DNA from: Echinarachnius parma
Taxonomy: Eukaryota > Echinodermata > Echinoidea > Clypeasteroida > Echinarachniidae
Direction of reading: 5' to 3'
Length of the DNA: 64,000 nucleotides
Assembly: GCA_037951105.1 (NCBI GenBank)
Contig: JBAMJV010003375.1
Location: forward strand, 1 to 64,000
Part shown: positions 25,979 through 36,345 of the stretch, piece by piece
How positions within the stretch are numbered: the first letter of the stretch is position 1
Layout: every line of letters begins with the position of its first letter
Notes under the pieces: generated by a model
The model's input: only the letters and a program-made list of their open reading frames with translations
Told to the model about the DNA's origin: nothing
The model's database searches: none
Made by a program: the position numbers and the translations under genes

Positions 25979-26095
25979 TGCAAAGTCTTTGAAAGAAGAA
26001 AGCGTTGCATCGTTGGACAGGAGAGGATCAGGGGAGGCCCCTGATGCAAAGTCTTTGAAAAAAGAAAGCATTGCATCGTTGGAAAGGACGAGCAA
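25797..26095 (+). repeat. Copies of the terminal exon (alternative last exon and tandem 3' UTR repeat)
   Basis: A first copy starts at 25797 after a good acceptor (TTCTTTTCAG) and would end the protein DKRSG. The annotated last exon starts at 25946 after TATCTTTCCAG and ends it [10 protein letters not shown]. After the stop, a ~67 bp unit (GGGGAGGCCCCTGATGCAAA...AAAG, then GCATCGTTGG) is repeated twice up to about 26095. All three pieces share GGATAAGGGG- or GCAAAGTCT-type words, so this end of the gene was built by repeated local duplication. Confidence 0.75.
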
Positions 26096-26715
26096 GCTTC
26101 AGACTAGAGTTTTCAGAAATCTTCTTTGTTGACAGTTTCTGCATTGTTTGTGTTTGTTTTGTACATTGTTATAGCAATATCTGTTGTAGAGCCAGAGTGC
26201 GACAGGATCTAGGTAGCGATTGTACTTAAGTTTGATGTCATTTTGTAAAATTTTTGTTATTGATGTTTATGGTGGGGCTCAAAACAGGCCAAGCCAATCC
26301 AAATTACCAAGATGATAGTCATATTGGTTCTTACTTGTTGATCTTAGGTAATATAGAGCACTGGTCGAGCTTTGTACAGTTTAGCTGTATAGTCTTCATC
26401 AATACAGTTTGAATATCAACAGAGTTCTATGTAAATCATTGTTGAAATCTGTGGGCAATGTAAATGTCTCTCTTCTTGAGTGATGCAAAAGAGTATGCAG
26501 ATTCACATAGTTTGCTGCAAATTATTGAATATTTCATCTTCTAAGATTGGTGTGATATTTGTGAGGTGCGCAAGATTAAATCTCAACTGCATACATGTGC
26601 ATGTACTTGTTGACAAGTGTAATTCTTGTATAAGGACATACTACAATAGATATATGGCTTGTTAGTATTGTGTAATATTCTTTTTACATGGACATGTTTA
26701 TGTTGGATTTGGTAT

Positions 26716-26893
26716 AGAGTATCGAAGTAGTGATGTCACATTCAATTGTTATAACATTTTTTGAAATAACTTTTCTTGATCCAAACTTTTAGTAGTGGGC
26801 TGGAGCTGGAAGATTGGCTTCTTAGCAACATTGTTTTGAACCATCACCCATAGCAATCAATAGCTGTGGCATCATACTTCAGTACTCTATAGT
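26716..26893. mobile_element. MITE, AGAGTACCGAAGT family, copy 1
   Basis: Starts TAGAGTATCGAAGTAGTGATG and ends CATACTTCAGTACTCTATA, an inverted repeat. The interior (CTTTTAGTAGTGGGCTGGAG) matches the copy at 29986-30400. Confidence 0.6.
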
Positions 26894-27400
26894 CTGTGCA
26901 GAACCTTATTTGTTTGCAACTATGGGCCTGATCACGTTATAAACAAAGTCAACCACTTATGGTACATTTACACATTGCAGGATGTCACCGATAGACTGTA
27001 AAACAGTACACAAATTGCGGTCAAAGTCAGTGAAACTAGTAAAAGAAGCACTTCTCTCTTTACCGGTTCAGATTTTGTTTAATGGATTTGATTTGAAAAA
27101 GAATACTGTAGCATTTGATTTAAGTTCCATTTTATTGATAGGTGGATATTAAGAAAGGAGCTTCCATTTTGTAATATAAGGCATGTGACCATTTACAGCT
27201 TATAGATGTGTATTCTGGCCAGATGTAATTCCATATTATTTGTATGCAGTAAAGAATATAACAAAGTAAGAATGAATATTAACAGAATCTACTTACAAAG
27301 CTTTCCACAATAACTAGGATGTGTGGCAGTGTAATAGCTTCTGTTTCACAATCACTTGCCATGCCTTCCTGTCTTTTGTAAGTCTTGTTCAGTGATGACT

Positions 27401-27544
27401 TCAGTAGCCCATCTCATAAAACTGTTGCAATTGTTGTAAGTGTCCAATTATTGTAACTACTATGGTAACAGCTGTAATGCTCCATGCTGATTGGCTGTTG
27501 ACCAAATAGTTACAATAATTGGACTACAATGAAATGGGCTACTG
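27401..27544. mobile_element. MITE with CAGTAGCCCAT ends
   Basis: TCAGTAGCCCATCTCATAAA at the left is inverted at the right as ATGAAATGGGCTACTG. The inner parts (CCAATTATTGTAACTA and its complement) also pair, so the 144 bp unit can fold on itself. Confidence 0.6.
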
Positions 27545-27914
27545 TTGTAACTTGTTGGATGTATTAAATGCAATTAATTCAAATGAGCACAGGTACATGT
27601 ACAAATGATACTTTTACTCCTTGGAAAATAAAATGATGTTGCATACAAGCTAATGTATAAGAGGATGTTTTCAAGGAATCTCTACTAATTCTGTAACCAA
27701 TATCAAAACAAAGATATGACAAAACTGCCACGCTTGTGTAATTTGTCCTGTAGAAGTCATTTCCAAAGAATCTATTATGATAAATTCAGTCTGTATACAA
27801 AACAAATGGAAAAACAAACAGAGTTATGACAAAAACTGCCATGCTTATGTAATTTGTCCTATAGGGAAGATTCAAGGACTTTGTTTGCACATTTCACTCT
27901 GGACTGGTACATAA

Positions 27915-28210
27915 TGATGTCTCAGATCCAGCCTGAGTGCATGCGTGACACATCCTCTGGCATGTTAATGCATCCAGTACCACAGACTTGGACAACACCA
28001 GTGACTAGTCCACTGTGAACAGTGATGTCTCACATCCTCTGGCATGTTAATGCATCCAGTACCACAGACTTGGACAACATCAGTGACTAGTCTACTGTGA
28101 ACAGTGATGTCTCAGATCCAGCCAGAGTTCCTTTGTGACACATCCTCTGGCATGTTAATGCATCCAGTACCAGAGTCTTGGAAAACATCAGTCACTAGTC
28201 CACTGTGAAG
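27915..28210. repeat. Minisatellite of ~80-120 bp, three units
   Basis: Three units carry CATCCTCTGGCATGTTAATG, CATCCAGTACCA and GTGACTAGTC-type words in the same order. The first and third keep an extra TGTCTCAGATCCAGCC segment that is shortened in the second. Confidence 0.85.
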
Positions 28211-28254
28211 AGGTGTGATCAGAAAGTCCCTATTGTAAAACTTGTAGTTACACA

Positions 28255-28358
28255 TACAGTCAAACCTGTCTATAATGACCACCAAATGCAAACAAGAAAA
28301 GTGGCCACTGAAGACAGGTGATCACTTTTGTTGGCCACTATAGGCAGGTTTGACTTTA
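28255..28358. mobile_element. MITE, AACCTGTCTATAGTGGCCAC family, short copy
   Basis: TACAGTCAAACCTGTCTATA at the left and TATAGGCAGGTTTGACTTTA at the right. The 104 bp unit is TA-bounded and mostly palindromic. Ends of this kind are usual for Tc1/mariner-derived MITEs. Confidence 0.75.
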
Positions 28359-28449
28359 CATGTTTTCTAGTTACTCTTTATCTAGGCAGTACTGAGATAT
28401 GTTTTCATATATTATATGTGTGCTTTTGTGGGCATTATTAACCAAACTT

Positions 28450-28645
28450 GAGGCATTGTATATGTGAGTGAGGTAGAGACTGGTTATACGATGAATGTCA
28501 AGCGACCCGTTGTCCTGATGCTGAAGTAGAACTAGGGGGAGTGATTGGACTATTGTATATGTGAGTGAGGTAGAGACTGGTTATACAATGAATGTCAAGC
28601 GACCCGTTGTCCTGATGCCGAAGCAGAACTAGGGGGAGTGATTGG
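28450..28645. repeat. ~97 bp tandem duplication
   Basis: Two near-identical head-to-tail units, each with TTGTATATGTGAGTGAGGTA and GTCAAGCGACCCGTTGTCCT. They differ at only a few bases, so this duplication is recent. Confidence 0.9.
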
Positions 28646-29622
28646 ACAATGACAAGGAACAATTAGAATCTCTGGTGGCAAATGGCAACCATCAATTGGC
28701 TAGTTAAATTACATAGGTGCCATATTATGGTTTGACAGTTCCTGGTAATTTCTGTCTTTTTAGCCTGGACTAAAGGCCATCGATGAGAATTCCGGCCAAA
28801 TAAACAAGACTTAAAGTTGTGTCATGAAGTTTAAATGTTTGCAAATACATGCAAGTTTAAAGAAACGTTTTATGTGAGTATACAGCAGAAATAGTCTAAT
28901 TGTCTATGTGAAAGTGACTACTTGTATAATGTACAGATATGAATTGCATCTGTCAAAACTGCTTTAAAAGGTACAACTGTAAAATGAAATGTACAAATGA
29001 AATGTTTTTGTTTCGATGTTTTTCTTCTTTTGTGTGACATTGAATAATTTAGTCAACCAATGGTATTAATGTGCTAGTGGTATTTACGATGTAGCAAATC
29101 ATCCTAGCATTCTATGTGTAGTAGGTATTGATGGCTTGACTAACAAATAAAGCACAACTGCTACAGCGTTTGTTTATAAACTATGTACAAAATGTATGAT
29201 ATGTACATTATCATTGAAAACAATGTGTGTTTTGTTTTAGTAAAGCATATGTCAACTTTTCTTTTTATATGTCAACTGTTTTTCTTCTGATTTTTTACAT
29301 GTGGTTCATCTTGTCTATGTTATGTAAAGTTAAAGTGGCTGGGTTGTCATGTTAGAGGGCGCTTTTCTAAAGAGTTCACTGGACAGCACCATGTTGATCG
29401 GCAAAGCATGTTCGCTACATAGCTTATAAACATGCAAGAGGATGCTCAAAACCAATCTGGTTACAAACTGAAGGCATGAATGCTTCCAATACGTAACCCA
29501 TTCCTTTGATTTTCGGTATTTGGACATTATTTGTTATGCTCTTTCTGAAAATGAAGTCCAAATTTGAAAATTCTGAAAAAGTGTTTTTATGACGTCATGG
29601 CTTCTATACTCTTATCATGTTT

Positions 29623-29832
29623 TGAAGAAATGGGCATTTTAAGTTCTCATAATGTGTGCAAAACACTTATGATTGTAAAATTGAAACAATCATATCTTCG
29701 CCAATTATTGACCAATTTGTTAGAACAAAGCATCAAATGAAAGCTAGTGATGAGGCCTTTATAATGGTATGAAAATCTACATTTTGATTTTTACCGACAA
29801 GGGCAGGGTTATTGCTATAGTCGGTCACATAT
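29623..29832. mobile_element. MITE, GTGACCGGCTATAGC family, copy 3 (left end lost)
   Basis: Matches the interior and right end of 23918-24155 (ATCATATCTTCGCCAATTAT; right end GCTATAGTCGGTCACATATG). It starts abruptly at the GAAGAAATGGGCAT word, so the left terminal repeat is missing. Confidence 0.7.
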
Positions 29833-29985
29833 GCAAGAGGATTGCATACAAGTGTCAAGCTTATGTTCAAACCAATCTGGTTATGAAGACATGGTGCTAC
29901 CTAGTGAATCTCTCAAAAAGCGCCCTCTAAAATAGACGACACTGCATCTTTAACCAATTGGAGACCTTTGTTTCCATTGACTACT

Positions 29986-30400
29986 ATAGAGTACCGAGGT
30001 ATTGATGTCACATTCTTTTGTTGTAGTATAGTAATGGGTTTAAACAACTTTGAATCAGGCTTTTGGTAGTAGGCTGAGGATGGATGATTGCCTTCTTAAG
30101 CCCTCAGCACACAGAGCCGACGTGACCCGATCCGACTGGTTTTCAGTCGGTTCAGCTCAGTATACGTTGCCTCAGGACTCCTGTTTGCCGGTCAAGAGCC
30201 AGTCCGAGAATCGGCTACGACTGAGCAAAACCGACTCGAGCCTGACTGAAAACCAGTTGCTTCAGGGTTGAGTCGGCTCTGTGTGCGGAGGTCTTTACCA
30301 ACTGCTGGGTCAGAACTCTCTGGCTTGCCTGACATTTCATATAACCATTACCCATGGCAAGGAATAGCTGTGATGTCATACATCGGTACTCTATATCTTT
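29986..30400. mobile_element. MITE, AGAGTACCGAAGT family, copy 2, carrying a nested element
   Basis: Ends TAGAGTACCGAGGTATTGAT and TCATACATCGGTACTCTATA are inverted repeats. Flanking parts align with 26716-26893, but the middle is interrupted by the unrelated palindromic unit at 30097-30296. Confidence 0.65.
30097..30296. mobile_element. Nested palindromic MITE
   Basis: Left CAGCACACAGAGCCGACGTG is inverted at the right as GAGTCGGCTCTGTGTGC. Inner GACTGGTTTTCAGTCGG and CTGACTGAAAACCAG add to the pairing. It is CpG-rich compared with its host element. Inserted into 29986-30400, so it is younger. Confidence 0.7.
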
Positions 30401-30789
30401 GGCACCATCCAGAAGGGATTACTGCTATTTAAAGATAGGGTCAAAGATAACTTTTTGTTTTGTTTTATGTCTTTTGTTAAACACAAATCAATGCTCTGTT
30501 ATTAAAAGACGAAAAAGGCATTGCAAAGTACAAATGCTTGTCATGTCTCTTTATTCTGTCATGATTATACATGTATAAATATAACCAAAGAAATCACACA
30601 CAGTACAACACATTATTAGTGTGGTTACATACGTATAATAAACTTGATTTGATTTTGCCTGGTGTGATTGATTATGATCTCTAGACACTTTACAATTAAT
30701 TTATTATCCTCCCCTCACTCCCATGTATTGAAGAAAAAAAATTAAAAAAATAAAGCAGAGGGGCACAAAAGAAAAGACAGAAGGTGCCT

Positions 30790-30826
30790 TCCAAGAGTTT
30801 GATGCCCCCCCCCCCCCCCCCCGGCG
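30790..30826. repeat. Poly-C tract
   Basis: A long run of C at about 30806-30822 in AT-rich surroundings. Confidence 0.85.
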
Positions 30827-30889
30827 CGTAAAACTAGGCAAAGCTATACCAATTCAACTTGTACATATCCATATCCACAATGTGTTATC

Positions 30890-31290
30890 TAAGAACATCC
30901 TGAGGTCCTAGTACAGTACCACCACCCACAAATAATATTCTTATAAATAACGAGTAACATTTTTAGTTGTCCATTCCACCGAAAAGTTAAGAAAAATGTT
31001 TCTACAAGAAACAAAAATATAATTAGAAAAAAGCATCACCAGTACAACATGTGTTCATGGGTCTGCCTATGGAGACTACCTTTTGTCTAGGACGAACGCA
31101 TCGTCCGTGATTCTATATGTCTCCAAACGTACGCCTGAATAGAATTGGTGCACTCGCAAATGATTGGCGCATATGTAACTATGAGGCTATAATGGTTCTG
31201 TAAGTAAGGTAACTAATTTAATTACACAAACCCTTATCACACAACGGTACCAAAACATATAATTCTGTGTTCTTTGCCTGCTGGTCCCCT
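30890..31290. mobile_element. Interspersed repeat, ~400 bp, copy 1
   Basis: Shares, in order, GTACCACCACCCA, TAATATTCTTAT, AAGCATCACCA, GGCGCACTCGCAAATG-like and ACGGTACCAAAACATATAAT words with 35310-35735, ending near CTTTGCCTGSTGGTCCCC in both. Class unknown; no coding capacity. Confidence 0.65.
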
Positions 31291-31540
31291 GTAAGTAATG
31301 TATCATATCAAGATAACATACTTCTAGGATGCTACCATATTAATCCATTCACTTTGTCAAACTTATTCAACCAAAATCAGTTGGAGGCAGTATTTTCACA
31401 TTTCTTATGTGCCTTGTATGGCTTTATGGCAACAGAAGAATGAAATGAGTTCTGACTTGTTGCCCCCCAAAACCTTGGAAAAGTGGTATAACTTGTCATT
31501 TTTACTTTCCGGGTTCCCAATATACTCAATTTGGGGGAAT

Positions 31541-31922
31541 ATGCAAATTAGGTAAATAACCCAATTATGCAAATTATATGCATTGATAGAGGTTGCCAAG
31601 GTGGCAACTAATCTGAAATAGCTTCACTACATATTTAGAACATGAATGAAAAATACTAATCTGGAATTATTGCTTAATATTAGAGGCTGTAACCACTGAA
31701 AACCAATAATATTCATAAATATGCAAATTAGGGGCAGACATCTTGGCTTTTAGGGCGTTGCTTATACGACACATGCAAATGAGCACCGTTACTGGATTCC
31801 TTGCCCTAAATTACCCTAGCAAAATCGCTTTTTATCAATATTGTACTATTCCTAGATAGAAAATGACCCCTGACCACATTTCAGAAATATGCAAATTAGC
31901 TAATTATCTGTATAATGCAAAT
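31541..31922. promoter_or_regulatory. Cluster of six octamer (ATGCAAAT) motifs
   Basis: Exact ATGCAAAT occurs at 31541, 31567, 31721, 31773, 31889 and 31915, all on the plus strand. The octamer is the classic POU-domain (Oct) site. AT-rich context and the repeated longer word ATATGCAAATTAG suggest the cluster may instead come from a repeat family. It lies between genes, about 1.2-1.7 kb upstream of the CpG-rich block at 32560-33240. Confidence 0.4.
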
Positions 31923-32559
31923 TAAACCACTTTCTCTAGCTTCGATTTCCTAGGACTTTTATTATGTTGTTCAGGGGAGTTTCCTGAACAGAATTCCGAA
32001 GAAAATTCCCATGTTGCAATTTTGCCGAGGTCAAGACCCTATATTGACCCCCCTCTCGACTCTACATCCTGACTGATGGATCCTGTTGAGTACCCAAGTA
32101 GAAGTAGAAGTTCCTCAGTGCCAGGGCATGCCCCAACCACATCCTCCACCACCCAAAATATATTTCATTGGAACACTTGAGCCTTCTTTCTGTTTAAATA
32201 TTTATATTTCTCTTTATAATGTTATAATGTTGATTTCATTGATGTGGACTTACATAATTATTATACATTTGCTTTATTTTTATTTTCGTTATTTTCACAC
32301 GAAAAGTCACTCATGCCAAAACGTTTGCATTAACGCCCTCTATCGGCCAGGTTAACTGACAATATTCAATCAAGCAGCCAAACAAGTCCCATTCGTTTCT
32401 TTTCATGTTGGTGGTGGACATATCGTTTGTCAATTTTGCTTCTATTGGACCTTCGACATCAACCAACTCGACTTCGATCGGTGCATGGAGCTGTAGTTGA
32501 ACTGATAGAGATCAGCAATGTAATGTGAGTTTCTTTCAAAATACAGAACGGGTAAATAA

Positions 32560-33240
32560 AGAGTCATGTTTAGTTCGCGCGAGGCCGAGGGTGGTGGGGG
32601 TTCAGTCGGGCCATCTAGGGCAGGGGCAGGCCTGGGCGCCGGGAGTTGCGGCGTAAGCTTGGAAGCGGTCAACGTACGCGTATAATGGTACCGTGCAATG
32701 AATTTGCAATTGCAGCCCACACAACACTACATTGTAATGCTGCGCTATACGGGAACAATGTGGGACAGTACAAATAAAGTTTGTCAAAATTTCACACAAA
32801 ATTCTTATCTTAAATTCAACAAAATCAATCATGACTGGCCCTAAAAATGATACAAGTGTTATATGAACTTACCAAAATGGTCCAAATTATTCTTCAAATG
32901 TCGAAAAAAATGGAAAATCTGCAGTTTTGGAAAATAAAAAGACTGAGAAAATCTCAGTCGTGATCCCTCTCGAAAGTGTTGCTGCTATCTGGATGACTGT
33001 CATGTATTTCCCGCAAGCTTCCCACACCACACGTGTTACCGTATCCGAATTCTGACACGGCGTATCCGAATTCTGATACGGCGTATCCGAAATCGGATAC
33101 GGCGGGCATGCTTGCAGATCGCGAGTTGGCTTGTTTTGGACAATAATAAGCGGCCTCCGCATGTTGCGGGCGGGCTTTCTTTGTTTACGATGGGACATCG
33201 AGCAGGAAGAGAAAGAAATGGAACTTATATGACGATTTTT
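32560..33240 (+). promoter_or_regulatory. CpG-rich promoter-like block with a 21 bp palindromic triplet
   Basis: CpG-dense compared with its flanks. It contains three head-to-tail 21 bp units at about 33039-33102, each CGTATCCGAA-N-TC-N-GAYACGG and self-complementary or nearly so. An ATG at 33190 opens a 17-codon frame ending at a strong donor (33241, GTAAGT) that would join the PIG-Y exon at 35974 in frame. It may hold the PIG-Y promoter and first exon; this is inference. Confidence 0.4.
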
Positions 33241-34562
33241 GTAAGTATGACTTATCATTTTGAAAATGAAATTTTGTACAATAAATCATAAAATCAGCTT
33301 CAATCTAGGTATGCAATTTTTAACTTTAGATATGCTGTTCTTTTCTCTCTGTTTGTAGTTCAAATTGTGTCCCGTAGATTTTTACCACTGTGAGCAGTAA
33401 ATGGTCCATCAGGACCATTTACAATACATTGTAGATGTGTTGCAGCCCGTTTTTCTAATAACAATAATGCAATTCAAGTCAGAAAGATTACAAAACGTTT
33501 CAGTTCTTGACTAGTAAGTATTAGTGTGAGTTGAATATATTATGCAAAGAAGTAACTTTAAGTTTAGTAGTGCCAGTGGATTTTGGACTGATTTGGAGGA
33601 ATATATAAAAATTAAGGCCCTCAAAAACTAGTCAAACTTTTTTTATTTATTTTTAAAATTTATTTATTTATTCCTGCATGTCTCACAGTAAACAATTTCG
33701 TACATAAAAAATAAACTGTCATAACATCGAAATAGAAACACACAGAGGTCGGCAATATAAGCTAGAAGCTTGAAGTGATGCCATACCTAAGATTTTACAA
33801 GTTTTACATATTCTTAAAACATAGATAAACATAAATTAATACATACAAGGAAAAAAAGTAATAAAAAAGCAAATATGAAACAGTATTTACAAGTAAAGAG
33901 AAAGACAATAGTTAAGTCTCTACAGTATATTCTAGAGCAGGAAGAATATAGCAGGCATGATAGAAAGGTACAGTCCATACTGGAAGAGAAATACGGGAAA
34001 CAGAGAGAAAAGAAGAAAAAAAAGTGGGGGAGAGCTGAGAGAGGGGGAGACAGGTGTGAAGATGCCTTTATGTAATTACTTAACAGTGACATGTTATGCC
34101 GAATTACACATACAAATATATATAGAATACTACAATACAATGTTATCGTAGGAATTCAAGACAAGGACTTTCAAAGACATGAAAGTGAAACTGGAAGTGA
34201 AACTGAAAGTCAAATAAAGTGAAACTAAGATGAAATAGACGAAAAGTCAAATCAAATTAAAACTTAGGTAAACAAAAAAGAAGTGTGCAAACCAAACTAT
34301 ATATTCTACTTTCTATTTTATCCCAGACAATTTTCCAAATAAATTAAGTTTTCTTGTAAGTTGTACTTTTAGCACACAATTCACAATCATCCTTGATGGC
34401 CTTGCATGGAAAGCAGTAAATATTCATGAACATCAATGTCGCGCAGCCCTGCCGACGCCCCTGGTTAGTTAGGGTTAGAATTTAAGCAGCAATATTCGGC
34501 ACAAAGTGATTGACGTGTTTAGTGTAATATTACAGACCCTTTTCTCTATTTGAAAGTCTTAA

Positions 34563-34937
34563 ACTTTAAGGGATCTAGTAACTTTGTTGACATGTGCAAA
34601 AAGTGATGAATGGTTGATACAATGTATATTGTTGTTATCTGATATGTCCACAGGGTATTGTGTGAAAATGGACGTTATATGGCCGAGTAATGAGCGAAAT
34701 GCAAAGTGATGTTCACAAACTCATTGCACTCACTTTGTACACGGTTCTCGCGATCCGTTGGATTATTTAACATCTGAACACTTCAATCGTAAATATCTTT
34801 TTAACGAAAGGGAAATTTGAAAAACCAAAACCTGTCCCATGATTTTATTGTTAATACGAATACAACAAGGTATGAGGGAACCGCTAGAATTTCAATTGTA
34901 TTTTGAGGATTTGGACAATGTTACTAAGTCCCTTTAA
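34563..34937. mobile_element. TTAA-bounded MITE, AAGGGATCTAGTAAC family, copy 3
   Basis: Ends TTAAGGGATCTAGTAACTTTG and CAATGTTACTAAGTCCCTTTAA are inverted repeats bounded by TTAA. The interior aligns with 45335-45722 over its whole length (GGTATTGTGTGAAAATGGAC, GAATACAACAAGGTATGA). Confidence 0.8.
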
Positions 34938-35309
34938 AGAAGATACTGTTATACTGTAAAAAGTATCACTTGGTAAGCGTTGTCGAGGGATGAAAAATAG
35001 CGTAAGTGTTGCATGTTGGTAGATTAATAGCAAATTGGTTGTAGTATAGCAAACATAATGAAGAACAGAGGACTTGTTTCAGGGCTTTAAGATGTACATG
35101 TAATGGACACCTCAAACCATTTTCCCCATGTCAAAATACCCATCCTACAAAACCAAGAAATGGATTATAGAATGAAAATGTTAAAGATCTTCTCTAAGAA
35201 AGTCATAGAATTATGTATTTATTTGAGAAATTTATATTGGAAATTCCAAAAATATAAATTAGATCTACTTGTTTAACTACTTGTTTTATTTCTGCAGACT
35301 GCAGTTAAA

Positions 35310-35735
35310 GGGTACCACCACCCAAACATAATATTCTTATTATAGAAAGGTACCATCTTTAGTATTCCATTCCTTCAACAAGTTCACAAAAATATGTTTT
35401 CAGAAAAAAATATATAATTGGAAAACGCATCACCATTCTCAACCATGCGTTCATGCGGTCTGAATTGCATAGACTATATGCGTGCAGAGCCAGAGCGCAC
35501 TGTGCAGAGCGAATGAATCATCCAGGAATCTATTGACGTACGCGTGAAAGCATTGGCGCACTCGCAAATGCTTGGCCCGTATGGAACCAGGAAATAGCAG
35601 TGGTTCCGTAAGTGGTGGAAACTAATTGCTTTTTTTATGAATTACACAACCCTTTGCAAAATGTTCTATTTGATATCACAAAACGGTACCAAAACATATA
35701 ATAATGTGTTGTCCTTTGCCTGGTGGTCCCCTTTA
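35310..35735. mobile_element. Interspersed repeat, ~425 bp, copy 2
   Basis: Second copy of the repeat at 30890-31290, same orientation, with extra CpG-rich sequence in the middle (about 35460-35570). Confidence 0.65.
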
Positions 35736-35769
35736 ATTCCTAAAAAGTAATAATCAATCCTAATATAAG

Positions 35770-35937
35770 TACCGTATTTGCTGGTGTATTAACCGCACCT
35801 TTTTTCAAAAAAAAAAAAAAAAAAAAAGGGGTGCGGTTAATACACGACCGTATTACCCGCACTTTTTTTTTTTTTTTTTTTTTTTTTAGGGGTGCGGTTA
35901 ATACACCGGAGCGGTTAATACACCGACAAATACGGTA
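35770..35937. mobile_element. TA-bounded palindromic MITE (GGTGTATTAACCGCACC)
   Basis: TACCGTATTTG and GGTGTATTAACCGCACC at the left are inverted at the right as GGTGCGGTTAATACACC and AAATACGGTA. It includes long A and T runs that pair with each other. It ends only 36 bases before the PIG-Y exon, so it lies near the branch-point region. Confidence 0.8.
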
Positions 35938-35976
35938 GTATAATATGTATTTCTAATTTTCTTATTACTGCAGGAT

Positions 35977-36120
35977 ATGGACAGTGAGGAGTCTTCCCTG
36001 TTCAGCCTAGAGGAGCCAGGATTGTTCTACTACGCAGTCCTCATCCCTCTCACCATCCCGGTCGCTGCTTTCTTTCTTCTCATCAACTGGATGGGCCTCA
36101 AGTTTTTCCAGCATAATTGA
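35977..36120 (+). CDS. PIGY: PIG-Y, GPI-GlcNAc transferase subunit (C-terminal exon)
   Basis: The exon begins at 35974 after an acceptor (TTCTTATTACTGCAG). From the ATG at 35977 it encodes 47 residues. The C-terminal part is a membrane segment, YYAVLIPLTIPVAAFFLLI, ending NWMGLKFFQHN, and matches human PIG-Y (LLPITIPVYVFF, then WTWMGIKLFRHN). PIG-Y is a 71-residue ER subunit of the GPI-GlcNAc transferase, the first step of GPI-anchor synthesis. The human protein has another N-terminal membrane segment that is not in this exon. An upstream exon is likely: a 17-codon frame at 33190-33240 ends in GTAAGT and joins in frame, but it is not hydrophobic. An AATAAA at 36190-36195 probably ends the transcript. 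Identification is firm; the start is not. Confidence 0.8.
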   Translation: MDSEESSLFSLEEPGLFYYAVLIPLTIPVAAFFLLINWMGLKFFQHN

Positions 36121-36345
36121 ATTGAACACAACTACTTGTACCATACTGCAAAATCATCTTTTCTTGAGCTTCTAAACAAAAAATTGAGAAATAAACAGGA
36201 ACGCAGCAAACAGTGTTGAGAAAGCTGGCTAGCTAGAAAATATTAGCTCTCCAGAGTTCGACATTCATCTATATAGCAATGCCCTCATAACTTAACACCT
36301 GAGATAATTGACTCCCGTAAGCTACTGTATATTGTAGGTGATATC

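Larger units (their letters stand above)
26096..29622. other. Probable 3' UTR and intergenic sequence of the RAI1/TCF20-like gene
   Basis: No coding exon is supported. AATAAA signals occur near 27627, 28797 and 29145, and any could end the transcript; the sequence alone does not decide. MITEs and two minisatellites inside this stretch are annotated separately. Confidence 0.4.
33241..35969. other. Non-coding, possible PIG-Y intron
   Basis: Between the candidate first exon and the PIG-Y exon. It contains AT-rich sequence (33640-34140, with a weak resemblance to 42750-43010) and the MITEs listed separately. No exon encoding an N-terminal membrane segment or a PYURF-like protein was found. Confidence 0.4.

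Noticed and set aside
32086-32355. 89-codon frame with hydrophobic stretch as the missing PIG-Y N-terminus
   Set aside because: No similarity to the PIG-Y N-terminus and no donor in a suitable phase was found.
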